A stretch of 64,000 bases of DNA from Atrina japonica (taxonomy: Eukaryota; Mollusca; Bivalvia; Pterioida; Pinnidae): the NCBI GenBank assembly GCA_030159075.1, contig BROG01000399.1, positions 124,001 through 188,000 on the forward strand, given 5' to 3'. The notes under the pieces are model-generated. The model worked only from the letters and a program-made list of their open reading frames with translations. It made no database searches and was not told the origin of the DNA. A program made the translations under genes and the position numbers. Shown here in pieces: positions 25,691 to 39,084 of this stretch; the first letter of the stretch is position 1; each line of letters starts with the position of its first letter.

Positions 25691-28035
25691 TGTTCATGAA
25701 TTTTTTTATGTCAAATTATTATTTTCTTTTCCTTCATGAAGAGTAATTGATGACAGATTTGTTTGTTCCAAAACAATTGTTTTACTTGTATATAACTTTA
25801 TTTTAAAAATTCTTTACTATTCTGATTTGATATTAAAATTTAATGTGCTTAATCATTTTCTGGAAATATATTTCTTGACGAAGGTTATAGCAGATAAATC
25901 GTGTTGTATATACATTTAAAGTCAGTCAGATGTGCAGTTTTATTTTGTTTTTTAAGTGGACATTCAACAGAATTTTAGCTTTTTTAGGGTTGGGGTATTG
26001 TTTTAACCCCTTGTTTACGTGGTTCTTAGGCACAAATGCTTGTTTCCACATTTACTGAATACTTTAAAACAATTTTTCATGAAATATTTGACCAAAATCT
26101 TTGTGTATTTTATTTGAAGTTCCCATTACAAATAAAAACCCAACTTTTTTGTCTTTTCTGCATTTATTTTGCAGATCTTGGTCATATTTCATATGTTTGT
26201 AGATCAAGGGGAAAACATTGGCTGGTCAGTATTAAGCAATGTACAAGAGATAACATTTTAAAAATTTGTTGTTTTATCAAGATGTAGGTTGTGACTGTTG
26301 ATTTTGTTTATTTTGGTCCAGATATAGAAAAATAGCAACTTTTTAACCAAACATCTATTTTTTTATGCTCAATTTAAAATTTTTAAATTGTCATATACAA
26401 ACCTATACATTTATTGATAAAAATTGTCACCCAGTAAGCCTACAAGCCATGTGTATTTACATGTTATGTCACCATGTTCACATGTAAATTTTAACACATC
26501 AAAGTTGTTTTTTTAAACAGCAGTTTGCAGTTTGTCAAATATCTATCAGTGTTTTTTGTGAAACTTTTGTGTTTATTCAACAAGTGTTTGTTATGATCAT
26601 CAAAAGCTGTGTGATATTGGTATTACAGCGAGTAATACCAGTTACTTCCAGGTAATGGCTCAATATTACATAATTCATAATGTATTTTGATGGTTTTTTC
26701 TCTCCTTAGCTAGGTTCTTTTTTTGCCGTCTAATTTCTATAGATTATCTAAAGTGTAATATATTACACCCATTTCAATTCAATAAGACAACTTCTGACAG
26801 ATTTTACTTTATTAAATGCTGTAGCAAAGTAATGCTATCCTTATCTGGTTATTATATCTGGAATCCAGCAAATAAATTAACAATTTTGGCATTGTGACAG
26901 TCAAATGGCTGATCAAAATTTATAGGGTTTTTAAAAATGTCACAACAACGTAAAAGACTCTTTATTGATGTAGATATAATTGTGTACCAGTAATCAAAAT
27001 TTATTTTTCATAATATTTTTTTTCTTTAAAAAAACTTCTTTGAGTGTATTACTGTAGTAGATGTGTGAAAATCTATTCTGCCAAAGTTCTCCAGTGGAAC
27101 AATGGCTTCTGAATAAAATGTAAACATTTCTAATTGTGCACCACGGATCCTCTTGGTTTAAGTATTCAATTCAGTCATTGGATTATCAGTCACAATATCT
27201 AGGTGAAAAGGTTTGAACATATCGGATATTAGTATAAAAATCACATTGTTATGAGAAGTAATACAAGGGGAGATAACTGATCTCAAAAAATGATATTATG
27301 TTACTATCCTATGTTATTTATTTATTTATTTATTATGAATGGTATCATAGTGCTATTTAGTGTTGAGCTAAGTGTTTGTAATTCACAAAGAAAACAAGAT
27401 GAGTCAATAAAAAGTTATCACATTTCAATTGATTTTTATTTTGTTATCATCGTATACAACTTGAAATGGTCGGTAATGGAAGATAAATGTGCATTTTGTA
27501 CTTTTAACAATTTACCTAGGATATCATCAGCTATATTACAGCACACAACAATTACATTGAAGTTGAATTAGACAGAAATAGAATTAACTTTCTTAATATC
27601 TTGGTTGAGTGGAATAATTTGCAGATAACTCGTGTTCCTAAAGGCCACTGATCTCTTACCAGGTTTCTTCATATTTCCTAACACATAATGACATTTCCAT
27701 CATAGAGAAATCCTTTCACAATTTATTCATAAATGACATTATGTAGGCCTACAGTTTACGATACTTTTGTTCACAAATTACATGTAGGAAGGTCGGGATC
27801 TTGGTCATTATTTGGTAAACTTTGAGTATGAGTAATGCATTGCATAAAGTCTGTCACTTCAGTACAAGTTATCAAAAAAACAAAATGAAAATCGGTCAGA
27901 TTAATCAATTATTTTATTTCATTTATTAGATGAATAAAAAATTATTAACAATTCAAAGATGTTGACCTTGATCCTGTTAGTTACAAGTATCACTAATGAA
28001 ACAGGCTACTTCAAGTTGTTTGTGTCACTGATAAA
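25691..28035. other. STOX 3' UTR and convergent intergenic DNA
   Basis: AT-rich, without convincing coding sequence. The frames at 26036 and 27290 have no recognisable domain. No tandem array is present. Confidence 0.5.
26131..26136 (+). promoter_or_regulatory. Candidate poly(A) signal for STOX
   Basis: First AATAAA on the + strand after the stop codon, about 440 nt downstream, followed by a T-rich stretch. Further AATAAA copies occur at about 26871 and 27112, so the real 3' end is uncertain. Confidence 0.3.
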
Positions 28036-28039
28036 ACAC

Positions 28040-28222
28040 AGTCAAACCCTCTTATAGTGAACCCTGTTTCACTGAAATCCTGCCTTACTTGAAAAGATAT
28101 AGATTCCCCATCCAAATTATTATATTACCATTAGAATGTGGTTATTTTGAAAACCCCTTTTATTTGAAAGAACAATTCATTCCCTTTTTTAACTTCAGTA
28201 CTATATCTGGATTTGACTGTAA
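28040..28222. mobile_element. About 180-bp MITE-like element
   Basis: The left end CAGTCAAACCCTCTTATAGTG and the right end ATCTGGATTTGACTG share an inverted CAGTCAAA core. The ends resemble those of the 20824-21593 element, but the interior differs. Confidence 0.5.
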
Positions 28223-28598
28223 TTCTTTATTTTACAAGTAGCAGCATTTCAAATATTCTTATATCACCATGGAGTAAATTTGCTGTATGTCCTACTTCAA
28301 TAAAAACATTTCGACTGGCACATATTTTCATACTTTACATAAAAAGGTAATATGTATCACAATTGAATGATGAAAAGGAAACTGCTTACAAATGTTTTTG
28401 AACACTTGCAACAATCTCCCATCATAATGATATAGTCCTATCACTTCAGAGCATTACGAACTATAATGATACAAAATGGCTGCTGGACCACATCTAAAGA
28501 TGAAACAAACGTTCGAATATTTGCAAACAAATAGTAAATAGTGAATATTTAAACATAATTGCCATTCGATTTTTCGGTCACAAGTCTAGTACCAACAT

Positions 28599-28786
28599 AC
28601 TGTAAATCTGGAAATTTTCGCTTCCATTTATTTTAGCTATTTTCGTCTTTAGATGAGAGGGTAAATGTAAAAAGCAAAAACACATTTGTGATCCACGAGA
28701 CTGGTGATTTAGGGCAAAATGAAAATGTTTTAAAATGTTGTAAAAAGGCGAAAATAAATCATGGGCAAAAATTTCCAGGTATACAA
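28599..28786. mobile_element. About 190-bp foldback/MITE element
   Basis: Left CTGGAAATTTTCGC...ATTTATTTTAGC pairs with right GGCGAAAATAAAT...GCAAAAATTTCCAG over about 38 bases. The minus-strand frame 28578-28796 spans it and is not a gene. Confidence 0.7.
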
Positions 28787-29038
28787 TATTACACAATGTA
28801 GCATCACTTTGCCATCAGCAATCAGCAAGGAAAGAATATAACAGGTACTATTTCAAAGACTGTTAGTAAGATCAAAATTTCATTTTTGCATAAACTTCTG
28901 TTTTAATACTTGATTATTAAATCTGTGCCTCTGTGACATATGCTTGTAACAGATTTATTTCTGGGAGTTGAAAAACACCAACAGTCATTTAAGGAATGAA
29001 AAAAAAAACGCAAATGTAGAAAAAGGTGAATATATGTA

Positions 29039-29180
29039 GAGTAAAACTTGCTTTAACGACCACCTGTGTATAAAGACCTTCTGGTCATTTATGCTGTCAA
29101 TAAAAGTACCATTTGTGTACAAATCAACTTCTATATAAAGACCAGTTTTCTTCTGTCCCTAGGGAGGTCGTTACACAGTA
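29039..29180. mobile_element. Dispersed MITE-like repeat, copy 1
   Basis: It shares AAAACTTGCTTTA, GTGTATAAAGACC, CATTTGTGTACAA and AGGGAGGTCGTTA with the copy at 33672-33820, in the same order and orientation. One end looks like ACAGTAAAACCTGC in the better copy. Ends are not fully defined. Confidence 0.6.
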
Positions 29181-29471
29181 TTTGAATACGAATGAAATTG
29201 TGGTCACAAATATTCCAATACTTTTGGTATTTTTTCCAGGTCTAGCCAAAATCCTTCATAATCATAATTGTAGTTATGGTTAATATACACAAATGGATAT
29301 TGCCATGGTAACAATAAATATACAGGTTTCAGCAGTGATTACAACAGATATAAGGATTAAGCAGTGGTAACATATGTGTAGTCATGTGTCATTAAATAAA
29401 TCATATAGCACATTCTCCATACTAAACTGTTTCTGGTATTGCTTCTAGAAATGAATCAAAGAATAAAATAG

Positions 29472-29654
29472 AAGTTTGGAGTAGTGCGATTTTACAAAGA
29501 GGCTTGGCTGACATCTGCTCCAGGCCCCGTGCAAAATGATGGAGATAAGTATGATGACATGGACAAAGTTAATGATGCTAGACTACAGACACTGATAAAC
29601 ACGAGTTACTACAGCTTAGCAGAAAGAAAGACTAAGACATCTGGTTTAAAGTAA
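29472..29654 (+). other. Unassigned open frame, possible exon fragment or pseudo-exon
   Basis: An open frame of 60 codons follows a TAG and ends at TAA. It has no early ATG and is less AT-rich than its surroundings. The translation starts KFGVVRFYKEAWLTSAPG and continues with a hydrophilic KYDDMDKVNDARLQTLI segment that reads like real protein. I do not recognise it. The last 45 or so bases are the first unit of the 46-bp array that follows. It could be a terminal exon of an unknown gene, an alternative 3' exon or a gene remnant. Confidence 0.25.
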
Positions 29655-30060
29655 TTCAAGGCCTGCAGGCAGAAAGACTCAGATATCTTGTTTAAAGTCA
29701 TTTAAGGCCTGCAGACAGAAAGACTCAGATATCTGGTTTAAAGTTATTTAAGGTCTGCAGACAGAAAGACTAAGATATCTGGTTTACAGTTATTTAAGGA
29801 CTGCAGACAGAAAACTGGTTTTGAAAACTATAGCTTTGCTAACAGAAAGACTAAGATATCTGGTTTAATGTTATATAAGGTCTGCAGAGAGAAAGACTAC
29901 AAAAACTGGTTTTAAAAACTATAGCTTTGCTAACAGAAAGATTAAGATATCTGGTTTAAAGTTATATAAGGTCTGCAGAGAGAAACATTACAAAATCTGG
30001 TTTTAAAAACTACAGCTTTGCTGACAGAAAGACTAAATAAATAAATGGTTTAAAGTTACT
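29608..30060 (+). repeat. 46-bp minisatellite with composite units
   Basis: Units of about 46 bp built on GCAGACAGAAAGACT, ATATCTGGTTTAAAGTTAT and TTAAGG. From 29815 onward, longer composite units add a GGTTTTxAAAACTAxAGCTTTGCT segment. Confidence 0.9.
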
Positions 30061-30395
30061 CGAACTAGGCAGACAGGAAGCTTAGGATAATTGGTTTTTA
30101 TCTTTAAAATTGTATGAATTGTTTCAATATACAACTGTGTTGGACACAATTTGACAAGTATTTTATGATATGCAAAAAGACAACTCATAATGATTATGTG
30201 TTTTTAGTTTAATTCTTAACAGTGTAAGTTAAATCATCAACCATGTGGTGCCATCTAGATTCACCCAAAACAGTTGATAGTATGTCTATTGTCATAATTA
30301 AATTCGTAAGTAAATAAGTAACCTTATATGTAACATTAGTGTAAAATTTGGATTCTAAATCAGACACCCCTTATCCTGATTCCTTTAAAATTTTG

Positions 30396-30650
30396 TTTGT
30401 TTAAATTGCGTTTCTCGCCACATCCAACAATTTTTCAGTCATATGGTAGGGACCAGTTTTTTTATGGTGCAAGAGAGAATATGGTTATGATGTACCCGGG
30501 GAGAGTCCATCGACCTTCCGCAAATAAACTGGCAGACTTTCTCACAAAATCTACCAAGGTTCCAGTGAGGCTTGAAGCCGAACTGACTTGAGGTGAGAGA
30601 CTTCATGGTTCAAAGCACCATGCTCTTACCATTCGGTCACAGAGCCCCCC
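30396..30650 (-). mobile_element. tRNA-derived SINE (second family), reverse
   Basis: The reverse complement shows the A-box region (GACCGAATGGTAAGAGCATGG), a T-arm-like part and the tail with ACTGAAAAATTGTTGGATGTGG. It matches 14002-14266 and 46038-46286. The frame at 30397-30591 is inside it. Confidence 0.8.
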
Positions 30651-32239
30651 CACCCCTCCAAAAAAGTTTGAAAATGAAAGTAAATAACATTATATGTAAC
30701 ATTATTGTAAAAGTTGAATTCTAAATCATACACTCCTGAATTCTTTGAAATGTTCAAATTCAAATGTGGTCGACAAGTTAGGATAAATAAAAATAATTAT
30801 TTACAAATGATTTGACTGAAAATGTATAAAGAAATAATAATGGTTGTACATGATCATACCAATCTCTTATAGTGAGTCCATCATACCAACGACTAAAACA
30901 AATATCATGTAAGATAGATAGCAGATGGTAATATACACATATATTGATATTCATATCAAAATGTATCTTAATAGAAAATCTTTAATTCATATAAAGATAT
31001 TGAAGCATTTGAGATTATGTGTTTGGTGGGAATAAATATTTACTGCAGGTACAAATCCAATCTAATTTAAAACTGACCTCTCTTTGCTCCTGCTTTCTGA
31101 TATGACAGTAAAGATTACTGAAGCTGCATTTTCATTGGTGGAACATAACACACCTATGAGGTCATTCTCATTTAACCCCTTGCCAGTTTTCATTAGATCT
31201 CCAACAGAACATACCAGAAAATGGGAGCGATGAGAGATTGGATTTAAGTAGATAGATTCAATTCATTCATAAATGTATATTGTATATGTAATCGCTGTCC
31301 ATTCTATATCAATAATAAATACTGAGTCCAAAGGTGGAAAATAGTGTGGATAAATGATTATAATTAAAACAGATGTCAGCTAGTACTCCACATGAAAATA
31401 TGATTACAGTCCAACCTGTCTACTCACAATGATAAAAGACCTCTGATACTGAAAACAGGTATATTCACTGGGTCAAAATTATTTGGCAGTTTTTCTATGC
31501 AACACCTTCTAAGTGGGGTTAATTTACACAGAAACAAAAATACTGACAGAATTTCGTTGACTCTAAAGTTTGCATGATGGGTAATTTTGCAAATCATTAC
31601 TCATTGCATAATTCATAATGATTGTCATCATGCAAGCAGGTTCATATATAAGGAAATCCAAACTCTAAAGATATTGAAAACACAGGCGACAACTAAATAA
31701 AGGTGACCAGTAATACAGGTTTTAATACATTCTAGAAACATTCAACAAAATTAATTTTACATTCTCACATAAATGTTAAACCTTGAAATGATTAAAGTTA
31801 CAACATATAATAATTAGGAGATAGATAATAATGATTAAGTAAACATTTAATGAGCATAAACAAATAACAAACACTACAGTTCGACCCTGTATCAAATGTA
31901 AACAAAAAGAAAAGCTCCGCCACCTTGAAGTATTGTAAATACAGACACTATAACACTGGCATTATATCTTATTAATGTTTGTTTAATTACTACATAAAAT
32001 TGCATCATGATTACACAGAATAATCAGCACTGTGACATATATTACTTGATCATGTAAATTTAAGATTGATATTGCATTTACTTTTTATGACAAGATACAC
32101 GTATATTCATTATTTCCTTTACTGAATTTCATAAAATTCTGTTTATCATTTTTTGTACAAAAAATATTTCTTTTTAAAGAAAAATAACTTACATTGCATT
32201 ATTGCATCCCAGATTAAGACATATGGAGGTGAAAAAGAG

Positions 32240-32530
32240 CTACTAGGTCTAAGACTTTTTGTCAGTTCCTTGTATAAACTGTTCATGATGCTTACTCAGT
32301 TCCTTGTATAAACTAAGATGCTTTCTCAGTTCCTTGTATAAACTAAGATGCTTTGTTAGTTCCTTGTATAAACTGTCTAAGACACTTTGTCAGTTCCTTG
32401 TATTCACTAAAACACTGTTGATTTCTTGTATAAACTCTAAGACGCTTTGTCAGTTCCTTGAATACATTGTCATTTCCTTGTATAAACTACGACACTGTCC
32501 GTTCCTTGTATAAAATGTCTAAGACACTCT
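32240..32530 (+). repeat. Irregular about 30-bp minisatellite
   Basis: Repeated CAGTTCCTTGTATAAACT blocks separated by variable CTAAGACxCTTTGT segments, about nine copies. The frame at 32304-32513 is array-derived. Confidence 0.85.
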
Positions 32531-33671
32531 GTCAACAACAAATAAAAATCCTTATATTTCACTACCAAAAATGCAATAAATAAGTATCTCTATTTTTAAG
32601 AAAAACTGAAGCAACCATTTTATTGGGACATTTAATGTGTTACAAACATATTTCATGAATCACAGGTATATGGTATAAAACTGTTTGATGTGATTGCTTC
32701 AGTTTGGAAGGTATACAATTAAGGCTTAACAATGGAAGGTATACAATTAAGGCTTAACAATCAGTCTCTTCAATAAATACAAGTAACAAAAGTGTACATT
32801 TGTTAAACTCGCACTGATTTATAACACATCACATTTAAACTATTTTACTGCATACATACAAGACATAAATATGTAACAGTGTTAACCTCTCAGTGACTTT
32901 GATGAACTGGTTAACTGTATCTTTTGGTCATATGATACACATTATGTTTATTAGGACATCTAAAATAAATGATCTTGTTCTTAGACAAAGGATTTTGATA
33001 ATGAGGTAAGGTACATATGTTTTTTTATCCTATGTTTTTATTTGAGTCCCATATGGATAGAATTTCCATGTTTTTGTTTTCATGTCCTACACCACTCCAT
33101 TCATGTATGGTTCCTTTATAGTTATGCATGCATTATTGTTTAACTGACCTATTGCCAAAAGTTTGACACATGGCTCTCCATGTGCTTTTTTTTTACATCA
33201 TTTGATTGTGATTTCATAACCAAACAAATGTTTGATGGGCCATTTAACTGTAACGTCACAAAAATGTGCCATGTCAGGCATCTGGCGATAAGTCAATTAT
33301 ATCCAAAGTAAGACAAAGTCAGATTCCTTGAAACTGGTCATTGGTCAACATTAGAAATAACATAAAGTATGTAGTTAGCTAATTTACCTTTGATTTTGAT
33401 GATATGCCTACCACTTTGTTAAACTCTGTATCAATTTAATTTTTCTTTCTAAAATTTGGGTAAGTGGATGTCTTTTTTATCACACAACAATAAAAACAGC
33501 TCACAGGCCATAATTTCAGGACAAGGGAATGTCCGAGAACCACATCTATTTTTTTTATCTGGCCTTATGTTAAACAAGTAAAGACAAAGTATGGTCCAGT
33601 ACATCTGTCAGTTTATATACAATCTAGGTTATATTTATTCATGTAATATGTATAAATATCATGAAATATAT

Positions 33672-33820
33672 ACAGTAAAACCTGCTTTAGCGACTACCTG
33701 TGTATAAAGACCACCTGCTGTCCCAAATAGTAACATTTGTGTACAATTTAACCTCTTTATAAAGACCACCTCCCTATAAAGATTTCTTGTCTCCCTAAGG
33801 AGGTCATTATATACAAGTTT
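33672..33820. mobile_element. Dispersed MITE-like repeat, copy 2
   Basis: Begins ACAGTAAAACCTGCTTTAGCG and ends CCCTAAGGAGGTCATTATA. Related to 29039-29180. No coding sequence. Confidence 0.6.
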
Positions 33821-33939
33821 CACATAAAATAAAATTTATATAAATAACCTGACCATCACCAAGTATAATATCAGCTCAGGCTGAGTAACAAGTATCATTT
33901 ATTAGAGTAAGCATACATCTGATATCCCAGAAACAATTC

Positions 33940-34380
33940 ATAGACTAGCAGATACATTGATACAAAGTTGATACAATGTATCAGAATCCTTACACATCTG
34001 CTCTAACAGACAAAATACAGAAGTTGATGATACAATAATACAAAGTTAATACAATGTATCAGGATCTTTAAACACCTGGCTAGTTGATAAATTGATACAA
34101 AGTTGATACAATGTATCAGAATCTTTAAACACCTGGCTAGTTAATACATTGATACAAGTTGACACAATGTATCAGAATCTTTAAACACCTGGCTAGTTGA
34201 TACATTGATACAAGTTGATACAATGTATCAGAATCTTACACCTGGCTAGTTGATACATTGATAAAAGTTATCAGAATTATTCCACTGCTGACATATCAAA
34301 CAACAGAGAAATTAGCTGACACACTGATACAAAGTTTTTTTACAATGTATCAATCAATATCATACCACAGCTGATGTATC
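33940..34380 (+). repeat. About 57-bp minisatellite
   Basis: Units contain GATACAATGTATCAGAATC, TTTAAACACCTGGCTAGTT and GATACATTGATACAA, about six copies, diverging at both ends. Each unit holds the palindrome GATACA-ATG-TATC. Confidence 0.88.
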
Positions 34381-35352
34381 AAACACAACATGGACTTGCT
34401 GACCCAACAGTACAAAGATTGACAGATGTACTGACCTATGCTAGGTCAAACAGAAAACACACTGAAAAAAACAGTTTAATTATTTTGTTAACTAAATTTG
34501 TTAAAGCAGAATCAGTACCCTAAAGGTTTCTGAATTTACATCCTAATATTGATCTTTCTGATTTGCATCAATCCAATATCTTAACTTTAAATCTGACCTA
34601 TCATATGTATAACCTAATATTCATTATTTGAATCTCATATGTATTGTGGCATCTAAACCAAATAAATATGTCCATGTTCTCAACTCTTATCAAATCTGAC
34701 CAACACTACTCAGTTGTCAGAAAACATAGCTCATCGAGGGCATCAGTGTAAAACAGATTTTAAGAAGTAGGTCAAATAACATTATCTAGGCCACCAGGTC
34801 AAAGATTATGGTAACATCTGAAAGAACTGATCATAAGGATTGCATATGTGAGAAATTAAAGCTCTACTCTTTCAAAAGATATAGCCCAGTTTAAGTCTTC
34901 TGTCCATGGGCATTGTCATCATTATGGCATTAGTTCTCCAAACATTTTGTCCTGTAAAGCTAAAAACCTAACCAAGAATTAACATGACCATATTCCTATA
35001 AGATGTGCCACTTTTCAAATCCTTTTTTTAGAATGCCATAGTAAAATTCTAATCTCCAACCAATAATTACTGAAATCACTTTTTTAGAATTCATCGAACT
35101 GTTGAATTCAAGAACTACTCTAAGATATGCCTCTTTTTAAATTTGGTTTAAGCCTTTTTAAAATTTTATCTCTAACCAAAATTTGATATGTTATAAGCCA
35201 CATACCTAACAGAAATGATATATACAAATAACTTTTAACAAATTTATCAAACTGACAGGTAACAAAATAACAGAAATCATCGTAACCCATTTACAGGTTA
35301 CGCTAAAAGGAATGACCATAACCGACAGGCAATAATGAAGACTTAAGAATGA

Positions 35353-35480
35353 AATTCATTGAGAACGAAAAGGAGTTTACGTGATTTGTATTTGTGGTAA
35401 CCTCCACGTAACCTGAACGATCGCTGCCGTCTTATTTTGTGGTCTGCACTGAGGTACTGAAGAACTACTGTATCCTAATT
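35353..35480 (-). other. Island of higher GC with a short minus-strand open frame
   Basis: This stretch is richer in CpG than its surroundings. It has a minus-strand open frame reading about QYLSADHKIRRQRSFRLRGG then YHKYKSRK before a stop near 35353. Its phase does not join to the visible SR-gene exons through any obvious acceptor. I do not recognise the peptide. It could be an eroded exon or a TE fragment. Confidence 0.2.
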
Positions 35481-35554
35481 TGACCTTCTAATTCTTCATC
35501 GTACTGAATTGACTACTTCCTTTAAGCAATATTTTACTTCATTCACCGGTAAAC

Positions 35555-36295
35555 ACAAATAATCCACCACACTTAGAAAATCCTTGTAAAAATTTATCTC
35601 ATTTAATTTATCTTGCTACATCAGACAAATAATCCATCCCACTTAAGATAATCCTTGTAATAATTTATCTCACTATATCCTTGTAATAATTTATCTTGCT
35701 ACATCAGACAAATAATCCATCCCACTTAAGATAATGCTTGTATAATTTTATCTCACTACATCCTTGTAATAATTTACCTTTCTACATTAGACAAATAATC
35801 CATCCCACTTAGATAATCCTTGTAAAAATTTATCTCACTACATCCTTGTAATAATTTATCTTGCTACATCAGACAAATAATCCATCCCACTAAAGATAAT
35901 CCTTGTAAAAATTTATCTCACTACATCCTTGTAATAATTTATCTTGCTACATCAGACAAATAATCCATCCCACTAAAGATAATCCTTGTAAAAATTTATC
36001 TCACTACATCCTTGTAATAATTTATCTTGCTACATCAGACAAATAATCCATCCCACTTAGATAATCCTTGTAAAAATTTATCTCACTACATCCTTGTAAT
36101 AATTTATCTCACTACATCAGACAAAAATCTATCCTGCTAAGATAATACTTGTAATAAATTATCTCACAACATCAGATCAGACAAATAATCTATCCCGCTC
36201 AGATAATCTTTGTAATTATTATCTTGCTACATCAGACAAATAATCTATCTCACTTAAATAATCTTTGTAATCATTTATCTCGCTACATCAGACAA
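35555..36295 (+). repeat. About 82-bp composite minisatellite
   Basis: Alternating half-units: CCTTGTAATAATTTATCT(C/T) plus ACTACAT, and ACATCAGACAAATAATCCAT plus CCCACTTAGATAAT. About nine units, diverged at the right end. Confidence 0.9.
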
Positions 36296-36603
36296 ATTGT
36301 ATTGCAGTTTCCATCATACACCAGTATAACTGCTGGATCATTGAAAAAAAATCCACTAGAAATCTCTTAAATATTTATAATCAATTGAAAGGGAAACAAT
36401 TCCTCTTTAAGTTTTGAAAATTAATAAAACATCACAAAAACCATATTCTGATAATAGAGATAACTACGAGTATTCAAGAGCCTAAATAGCCCACCTACTA
36501 TCCTATATAAACCTTTGTTATTTCCCTCTATTCTTATTTTACAGTACAAAAATAATTTGTTTTAACCTTTTACTGTTACTTTCAGAGATTTTGAATTTGA
36601 TTA

Positions 36604-36830
36604 CATGTTTTATGCCACACTCAACAATTTTTCAGTTATATGTGGCAGCCAGTTTTTAATGGAAAAGACTAGGTTACAATGTACCTCGAAAGAAACCACC
36701 AGCCTTCCGCAAGTAAACTGGCAAACATTCTTAAAAAAAATCAGCTTTGGTTCCATCAGGGCGCAAGCCTGCGCTAACCAGAAGTGAGAGACTCCATGGC
36801 TCAGAGTGCGATGCTCTAACCTCTTTTTGA
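36604..36830 (-). mobile_element. tRNA-derived SINE (second family), reverse
   Basis: On the minus strand, a head with GGTTAGAGCATCGCACTCTG is followed by the body and a tail with ACTGAAAAATTGTTGAGTGTGG. The frame 36605-36787 lies inside it. Confidence 0.8.
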
Positions 36831-37477
36831 GTATGTCTTACTGCTGCGTCAGGCAAAAAATTGACAGAAATATGTTTGGCAGATCTTATACTAGTTTCTA
36901 CATATCAAAGTTGGGTAATGGTAATGTTTTGTGTTTAAAAGTATATGGACAAAATGGTTTGAAGCAGATGCTCTAGAAATACTAGAGACAAAATAAAACC
37001 TAAGTCTGTACAATAAGTTTAGAAGTGTTGATTTCAAATCAAAATTACAACACATGATAAAAACATGACCCAAAAATGTAAAAACTCTATAAACGTTGAT
37101 TTTAAATGAGCTAAACATTTTACAATATGAGTCAAAAAACAGACCTTTCACACTATCATTAAACATTAATATTCATGGTCAATCTGTCAGATGTTGATGA
37201 CCAAAGTGCACTTGACTGTATGTTTATTGCAATGCCACATTAAACCATCAAAACTAAAATGGTTCTAAATGTATATCAAATATCCATATTTCACAAAATA
37301 TACATTAAAATAAAATTTCACTATAATTTAACAGAATACATAGTCAACATCTCTTGTAAAATCTGCATAATATTTAGTTTAATTAGTAAACAATAATCAA
37401 CATCACTCTTCCTAATATCCAAGGTTAAAGGTAAACTAATCAATGTCTACTGGTCTAGCTGAACAGGAAGTATTGTC
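36831..37477 (-). other. Presumed 3' UTR and downstream of the SR gene
   Basis: The sequence after the SR-gene stop is AT-rich and featureless apart from a candidate poly(A) signal. No other gene is seen. The minus frame 36891-37166 has no recognisable domain. Confidence 0.4.
37223..37228 (-). promoter_or_regulatory. Candidate poly(A) signal for the SR gene
   Basis: AATAAA on the minus strand about 250 nt after the stop codon at 37478. No transcript evidence is available, and other AATAAA-like sites occur further on. Confidence 0.3.
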
Positions 37478-37655
37478 TTATACTTCCTCCTCTTCTACTG
37501 TATCTATAGATCCTCCAATACCCTCTTCACCTTTAGTGCCTATGGTTTCAGTAACTTCTATATCAGGTGCCACTTGATCTGTGGTCTCTTCCCCCTCAGT
37601 ATCATCTGTTATCTGAGCATTTTCTCTGGGTGGTTCTGTGGCTGGTGTCTCAGTT
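37478..37655 (-). CDS. SR-gene last coding exon (acidic C-terminus)
   Basis: A 178-nt coding part from the acceptor ATTAACAG| (AG at 37656-37657) to TAA at 37478-37480. Its first base completes an arginine codon (AG|A) left by the microexon at 51713. It encodes RTETPATEPPRENAQITDDT, then a run of Glu, Thr and Gly, ending VEEEEV. The acidic tail contrasts with the strongly basic RS exons upstream. The link to the microexon rests on matching phase, strand and acidic composition across a 14-kb intron. It is likely but not proven. Confidence 0.7.
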
Positions 37656-38277
37656 CTGTTAATAGATAAAATCAATATTTTATAATCAGTCACAATATTT
37701 AGAACTCGTTTTCCAGGTAATCCAATTATGTTTTCATCCTATATATAGTAACACCAACAACATACAATAAACCATAATGTTTTAAATGGCTGATAATGTC
37801 TAAGAATTCCTCAATCCTAAGAAATATATCTTAATTCAACTAATTTTTAAATTTGATTGTTTGACAATTTCATGTGAATTTAAAATTCACATTTCTGAGT
37901 AATTCTTAGATTTTATGGAAAAAATATACACTGATTTTTCAACATATATGTAGTTTTTTCTGGAGTTGTTAAAGATGAAGACCTTCAATTTCCAGATATG
38001 AAAAAAAAACTGACAGTACAATACTTTTACTGCAAAGTTCAAAGCTAAAACTCTAGCTGAAAATTCAGACATCAAATATATAGATATGACAAAATATTTA
38101 TTTGGGATCATAAAAACTATAGTTATCTAGGATTAGATAAATTACCTATATGCACTCTGGGAAAATTGTTATATAATTAGTGAAAATATATAAAAACACA
38201 AAATTAAGTGTATTTGAAGCAATTTCTTAGAATTTAACATAAATTCTTTATCCAGACTTTGAAACCATTGGATCCAG

Positions 38278-39075
38278 ACCAGTGACATTATATGTCACAT
38301 ACAATCATGGAATAATGTCACATACAAACATGAAATAATGTCACATACAAACATGGAATAATGCCACATACAAACATGGAATAATGTCACACACAAACAT
38401 GGCATTATGTCACATATAGACATGGAATAATGTCACATACAAACATGAAATAATGTCACATACAAACATGGCATTATGTCACATAAAAACATGGCATTAT
38501 GTCACATACAAACATGGAATAATGTCACATACAAACATGGAATAATGTCACATATAGACATGGAATAATGTCACATACAAACATGGAATAATGTCACATA
38601 CAGACATGGCATTATGGACATGGCATTATGTCACATATAAATGGCATCATGTCACATCAGACATGGCAATATGTCACATAGACATGGCATTATGTCACAT
38701 AGACATGACAACATATCACAAACATGGCATTATGTCAGATACAAACATGGCAATATGTCACATACAGACATAGCATTATGTCATAAACAAACATGGCATT
38801 ATGTCACATACAGACATGGCATTCTGTCACATAGACATGGCATTTTGTCACATACAGACATGGCATTATGTCACATATAGACATGACATTATGTCACATA
38901 TGAACATGGCATTATGTCACATACAGACATGGCATTATGTCATATAGAAATGGCATTTTGTCACATATAATCATGGCTTTTTGTCACATACAGACATGGT
39001 ATTATGTCACATACAGACATGGCATTATGTCACATACAGACATGGCATTTTGTCACATACAGACATGACATTACA
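38278..39075 (+). repeat. 23-bp minisatellite, about 34 copies
   Basis: Unit GTCACATACAAACATGGAAT-AAT, grading to GTCACATACAGACATGGCATTAT on the right side. The three overlapping + frames here are repeat translations (H/M/T/W-rich), not genes. Confidence 0.95.
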
Positions 39076-39084
39076 TGTATTATT

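Noticed and set aside
36605..36787. 60-codon plus-strand frame
   Set aside because: Lies inside a reverse-oriented SINE shared with three other loci.
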